A DNA stretch of 64,000 bases from UBA1794 sp031552405 (lineage in GTDB: Bacteria; Bacteroidota; Bacteroidia; Bacteroidales; Bacteroidaceae). The translations under genes were made by a program, and so were the position numbers. The notes beneath the pieces are model-generated. The model searched no databases, had not been told where the DNA came from, and worked only from the letters and a program-made list of their open reading frames with translations. The DNA is taken from NCBI GenBank assembly GCA_031552405.1, contig JAVBMN010000014.1, positions 1 through 64,000 on the forward strand. The letters run 5' to 3'. Of the stretch, positions 61,825-64,000 are shown one piece after another (position 1 is the first letter of the stretch; each line of letters opens with the position of its first letter).

Positions 61825-64000
61825 TTACGGAACTATTACCTTTGTCACTGCACCATTTGCACCCTCTACAATGTAGAAGCCGGAAGGCAGGTTAAGGTTT
61901 ACAGAGTAAGCACCTAAGTTTACTTTAGCTACTACGCGGTTGGAGGCATCGTACACTACTGCAGAGGTAGCCTGAGTAGAATACAGTTCTATTACGCCAT
62001 TGTTTACAGTTGCTATGATCTGACCCAGCACATTGTCACCATTTACTTCATTCACATCCACACCCGGGGTACCGAAAGCAATGAAATCATAAAGGTACTC
62101 CTTAGTCTTAGGCATAGTGGGGAAGGCACTGAGATTATCTGTAAATACGATACTCCAGTTGTTCTTCACATTAAAGATGCACCATTTATCACCGTTATAA
62201 ATCAAAGAGTGGTTTCTCCATGTGTGGTTATCATTTGTATTGCTCTGCGCTTCTACAGTACCACCCAGACGAATCTCGCCCTTTTCTGTGATGTGATAAG
62301 CACCGTCATCTTCCCAAGTTTCATTCTTCACACAAGAAGTAATTGTATAGCGGAAAGGTTCTGTATATTCCTCATTGAACTGTACATTAAATACCTGATT
62401 GTTCTTTATTGTATTGTCAATCATCGGTTCAAAGTGGGCATACATTCTAACACTTGCAGTACCAGTAGTCCAGAAACTATCTACAGTAAGGTATAATCCA
62501 TCCTTTTCAATATAGTATGCACCAGACGTAAAGGTTTCATTATTTTCCACGCGAACTTCCAGTGAGGCAAGGAATGTAGCAAAAGCATTGGAAACCTTCT
62601 TCACTTCCGCATTCACTTCTACTTGAGTAGAGGAGTCATTAGCACGTACATCCTTAGCTCCGCTGATTACATCTTCAAGATCCCACACAGCAGCTTCAGG
62701 ATACTGACCTACTTCAGGGGTATCTGATACCTTACCGGCAGCCTGAACATCAGCAAGGAAAGTTTCAGACATATTGATTACAGAGTCAATAGCCACGAAG
62801 TCGGTAGCAAATGAATACGGGTCGAAGTAGCTTTCTTCATTGGCATTGATTACAGAGTCTACATCTGCTGTAGGCACTTTCATCACCATCAGTTTTTCCC
62901 AGGTAGATCCACCACTACCGTTACTATTTGCGGTATAGCAATCTTCTTCAAAGGTAATTACGTCGCCTGCTTTCAAGCTTACATAGAAATCGCGGTTCAA
63001 AGGTGTATTATTACTTGGGTTACCATATGCATCAGCAAACATAAAGTCTTCTTTATCTACACTGCTTACTCCGTCTTCAATACCACCCTTTATATAACGG
63101 TAGCGGGTATACATAAAATTATTATTCTTATTTCCCTTATCGCGTTGGATAGAGGTAGAAGCATGATAGAGACCATCTTCAGCAGCTTTAAAGGTTATAA
63201 CAGGCGATATTGCCACAGTGGGATGTATCGCCCCGCTCTTAACAATAAACAGGTAGTCATTCGCACCATTGTAAAACGAATTCACTGCTCCAGCTCTGGT
63301 AGAACCAGTGCCAAAGTTTGTCCATGCATTATAGATACCGGTAGATACGGTATAGGTTTTGAAATCCCAAGGAGAATTTGCGGCTTTATCCACATTGTCT
63401 TTGGGCAGGAACTGCTTCTCAAAATCAGCATATAATGTACTTCCTGTAGGAACCTGGAATAACCAACGGTTCTCTGGCTGACTGTAATCAATCTTATATG
63501 CTTTGCCTTTTATTACTTCGAAATCAACAAGAAGTTTCTCGTAATATGCCTTTGCAGTAGCTACCAGAAGATTGGGGTTATCAGATACAGTCACATACAT
63601 TTCCATTTTAGCCTGGAATTCATCAATTACACTTTGATCATACTGGCCGATATTAACACCAGCTTCCATAGTGCCCAAGAAATCAGCACATTCAGTTACC
63701 AGATCATAGAAAAGATCAATGTAAGGACCTGTAAGATAAGGATCCACATACTCTGTACTAGCCTCGGCTACTTCCTGCGTGCTCACTTCTACTTCAAACT
63801 GGGTCCAACGGGTACGTCCCCATGCATCACGTACCCAATAATTAGTAGAGTCCAAGAAGTTAGGTGCTCCGAATTGGTGAGATACATCAGCCTCAGCAGT
63901 GATCATATCACCGACTTTCAGATGCACATAGTATGTACGCGGAGTCACTACTGTTTTATAGAAATCAAAAGCTAACGGATTTCCATTCAACAAATTATTA
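61825..64000 (-). CDS. Large secreted repeat protein with C-terminal sorting-domain-like tail (5' end beyond window)
   Basis: At least 724 C-terminal residues; the frame is open through the right edge, so the true start is outside. Two repeats are visible: YYVHLKVGDMITAEAD followed by Y-VDPYLTGPYIDLFYDLV (about 20-105), and FYVSLKAGDVITFEED followed by YFDPYSFATDFVAIDSVI (about 335-420), each a beta-sandwich then a helical stretch. The rest is beta-rich. The last 65 residues, with ELYSTQATSAVVYDASNRV and LPSGFYIVEGANGAVTKVIV, resemble a type A C-terminal sorting domain. I do not recognise a catalytic domain; function unknown. Confidence 0.75.
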   Translation of the reverse strand, partial: NNLLNGNPLAFDFYKTVVTPRTYYVHLKVGDMITAEADVSHQFGAPNFLDSTNYWVRDAWGRTRWTQFEVEVSTQEVAEASTEYVDPYLTGPYIDLFYDLVTECADFLGTMEAGVNIGQYDQSVIDEFQAKMEMYVTVSDNPNLLVATAKAYYEKLLVDFEVIKGKAYKIDYSQPENRWLFQVPTGSTLYADFEKQFLPKDNVDKAANSPWDFKTYTVSTGIYNAWTNFGTGSTRAGAVNSFYNGANDYLFIVKSGAIHPTVAISPVITFKAAEDGLYHASTSIQRDKGNKNNNFMYTRYRYIKGGIEDGVSSVDKEDFMFADAYGNPSNNTPLNRDFYVSLKAGDVITFEEDCYTANSNGSGGSTWEKLMVMKVPTADVDSVINANEESYFDPYSFATDFVAIDSVINMSETFLADVQAAGKVSDTPEVGQYPEAAVWDLEDVISGAKDVRANDSSTQVEVNAEVKKVSNAFATFLASLEVRVENNETFTSGAYYIEKDGLYLTVDSFWTTGTASVRMYAHFEPMIDNTIKNNQVFNVQFNEEYTEPFRYTITSCVKNETWEDDGAYHITEKGEIRLGGTVEAQSNTNDNHTWRNHSLIYNGDKWCIFNVKNNWSIVFTDNLSAFPTMPKTKEYLYDFIAFGTPGVDVNEVNGDNVLGQIIATVNNGVIELYSTQATSAVVYDASNRVVAKVNLGAYSVNLNLPSGFYIVEGANGAVTKVIVP

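Noticed and set aside
1..64000. tRNA or rRNA genes
   Set aside because: Reading the intergenic gaps gave no cloverleaf with a GGTTCGAATCC-type arm and no rRNA-like sequence; a tRNA search program would settle this.

Overview
The window is a chromosomal segment of a gut-type Bacteroides (order Bacteroidales). The evidence is SusC/SusD outer-membrane pairs, many glycoside hydrolases with signal peptides, lipoproteins with an SSC-type lipobox, weak ribosome-binding sites and promoter -7 elements of the Bacteroides TAnnTTTG type (TATCTTTG or close variants). No rRNA, tRNA, CRISPR array or complete mobile element was recognised. The species cannot be fixed from the sequence alone.

Left part (1-20007) is mostly core metabolism. 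It holds the edge of a transposase-like gene, a cyclophilin lipoprotein, a trehalose operon (fused OtsA-OtsB synthase/phosphatase plus a GH15 hydrolase) and a Fur-family regulator with purA. Next comes an operon of an AraC-type regulator, dipeptidyl-peptidase III and an AlkD-like protein. Then follow a cation-efflux protein, hemW, an EF-G paralog lacking the catalytic switch II histidine, a DUF975 membrane protein, aroA, crcB, an O-acetylhomoserine sulfhydrylase and a nitroreductase.

The right part (20376-60294) is a large glycan-utilisation region in two opposed halves. The minus-strand half is one tight seven-gene operon: a lipoprotein with four FAS1 (fasciclin) repeats, SusC, SusD, two more fasciclin lipoproteins, a second SusC and a second SusD. 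It is followed by a separately promoted GH127 beta-L-arabinofuranosidase-family enzyme. The plus-strand half carries GH97, GH43, an MFS sugar transporter, GH88, GH28, GH92 and a second GH127. Between the halves sit core genes: a 7TM-HD phosphohydrolase, gltX and waaA/kdtA. The enzyme set (polygalacturonase-type GH28, unsaturated-uronyl GH88, arabinofuranosidase-type GH127, GH43, GH97, GH92) suggests a pectin-like, arabinose-decorated glycan; the substrate is an inference. No hybrid two-component system, SusR or ECF/anti-sigma pair lies in the window, so control is probably from elsewhere.

The most unusual feature is a dispersed family of composite palindromic intergenic repeats at about 1130, 20104-20354, 41069-41166 and 60370-60687. 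They are built from recurring modules (GTGGAACGTGGAGGGT, CTGGTGGGCACCAG/TGGTGCGCACGA, CAGGCCTG, and GTGAAGGG, which also occurs near 17976), many forming perfect stem-loops. The window ends (61825-64000) inside a secreted repeat protein with a C-terminal sorting-domain-like tail.
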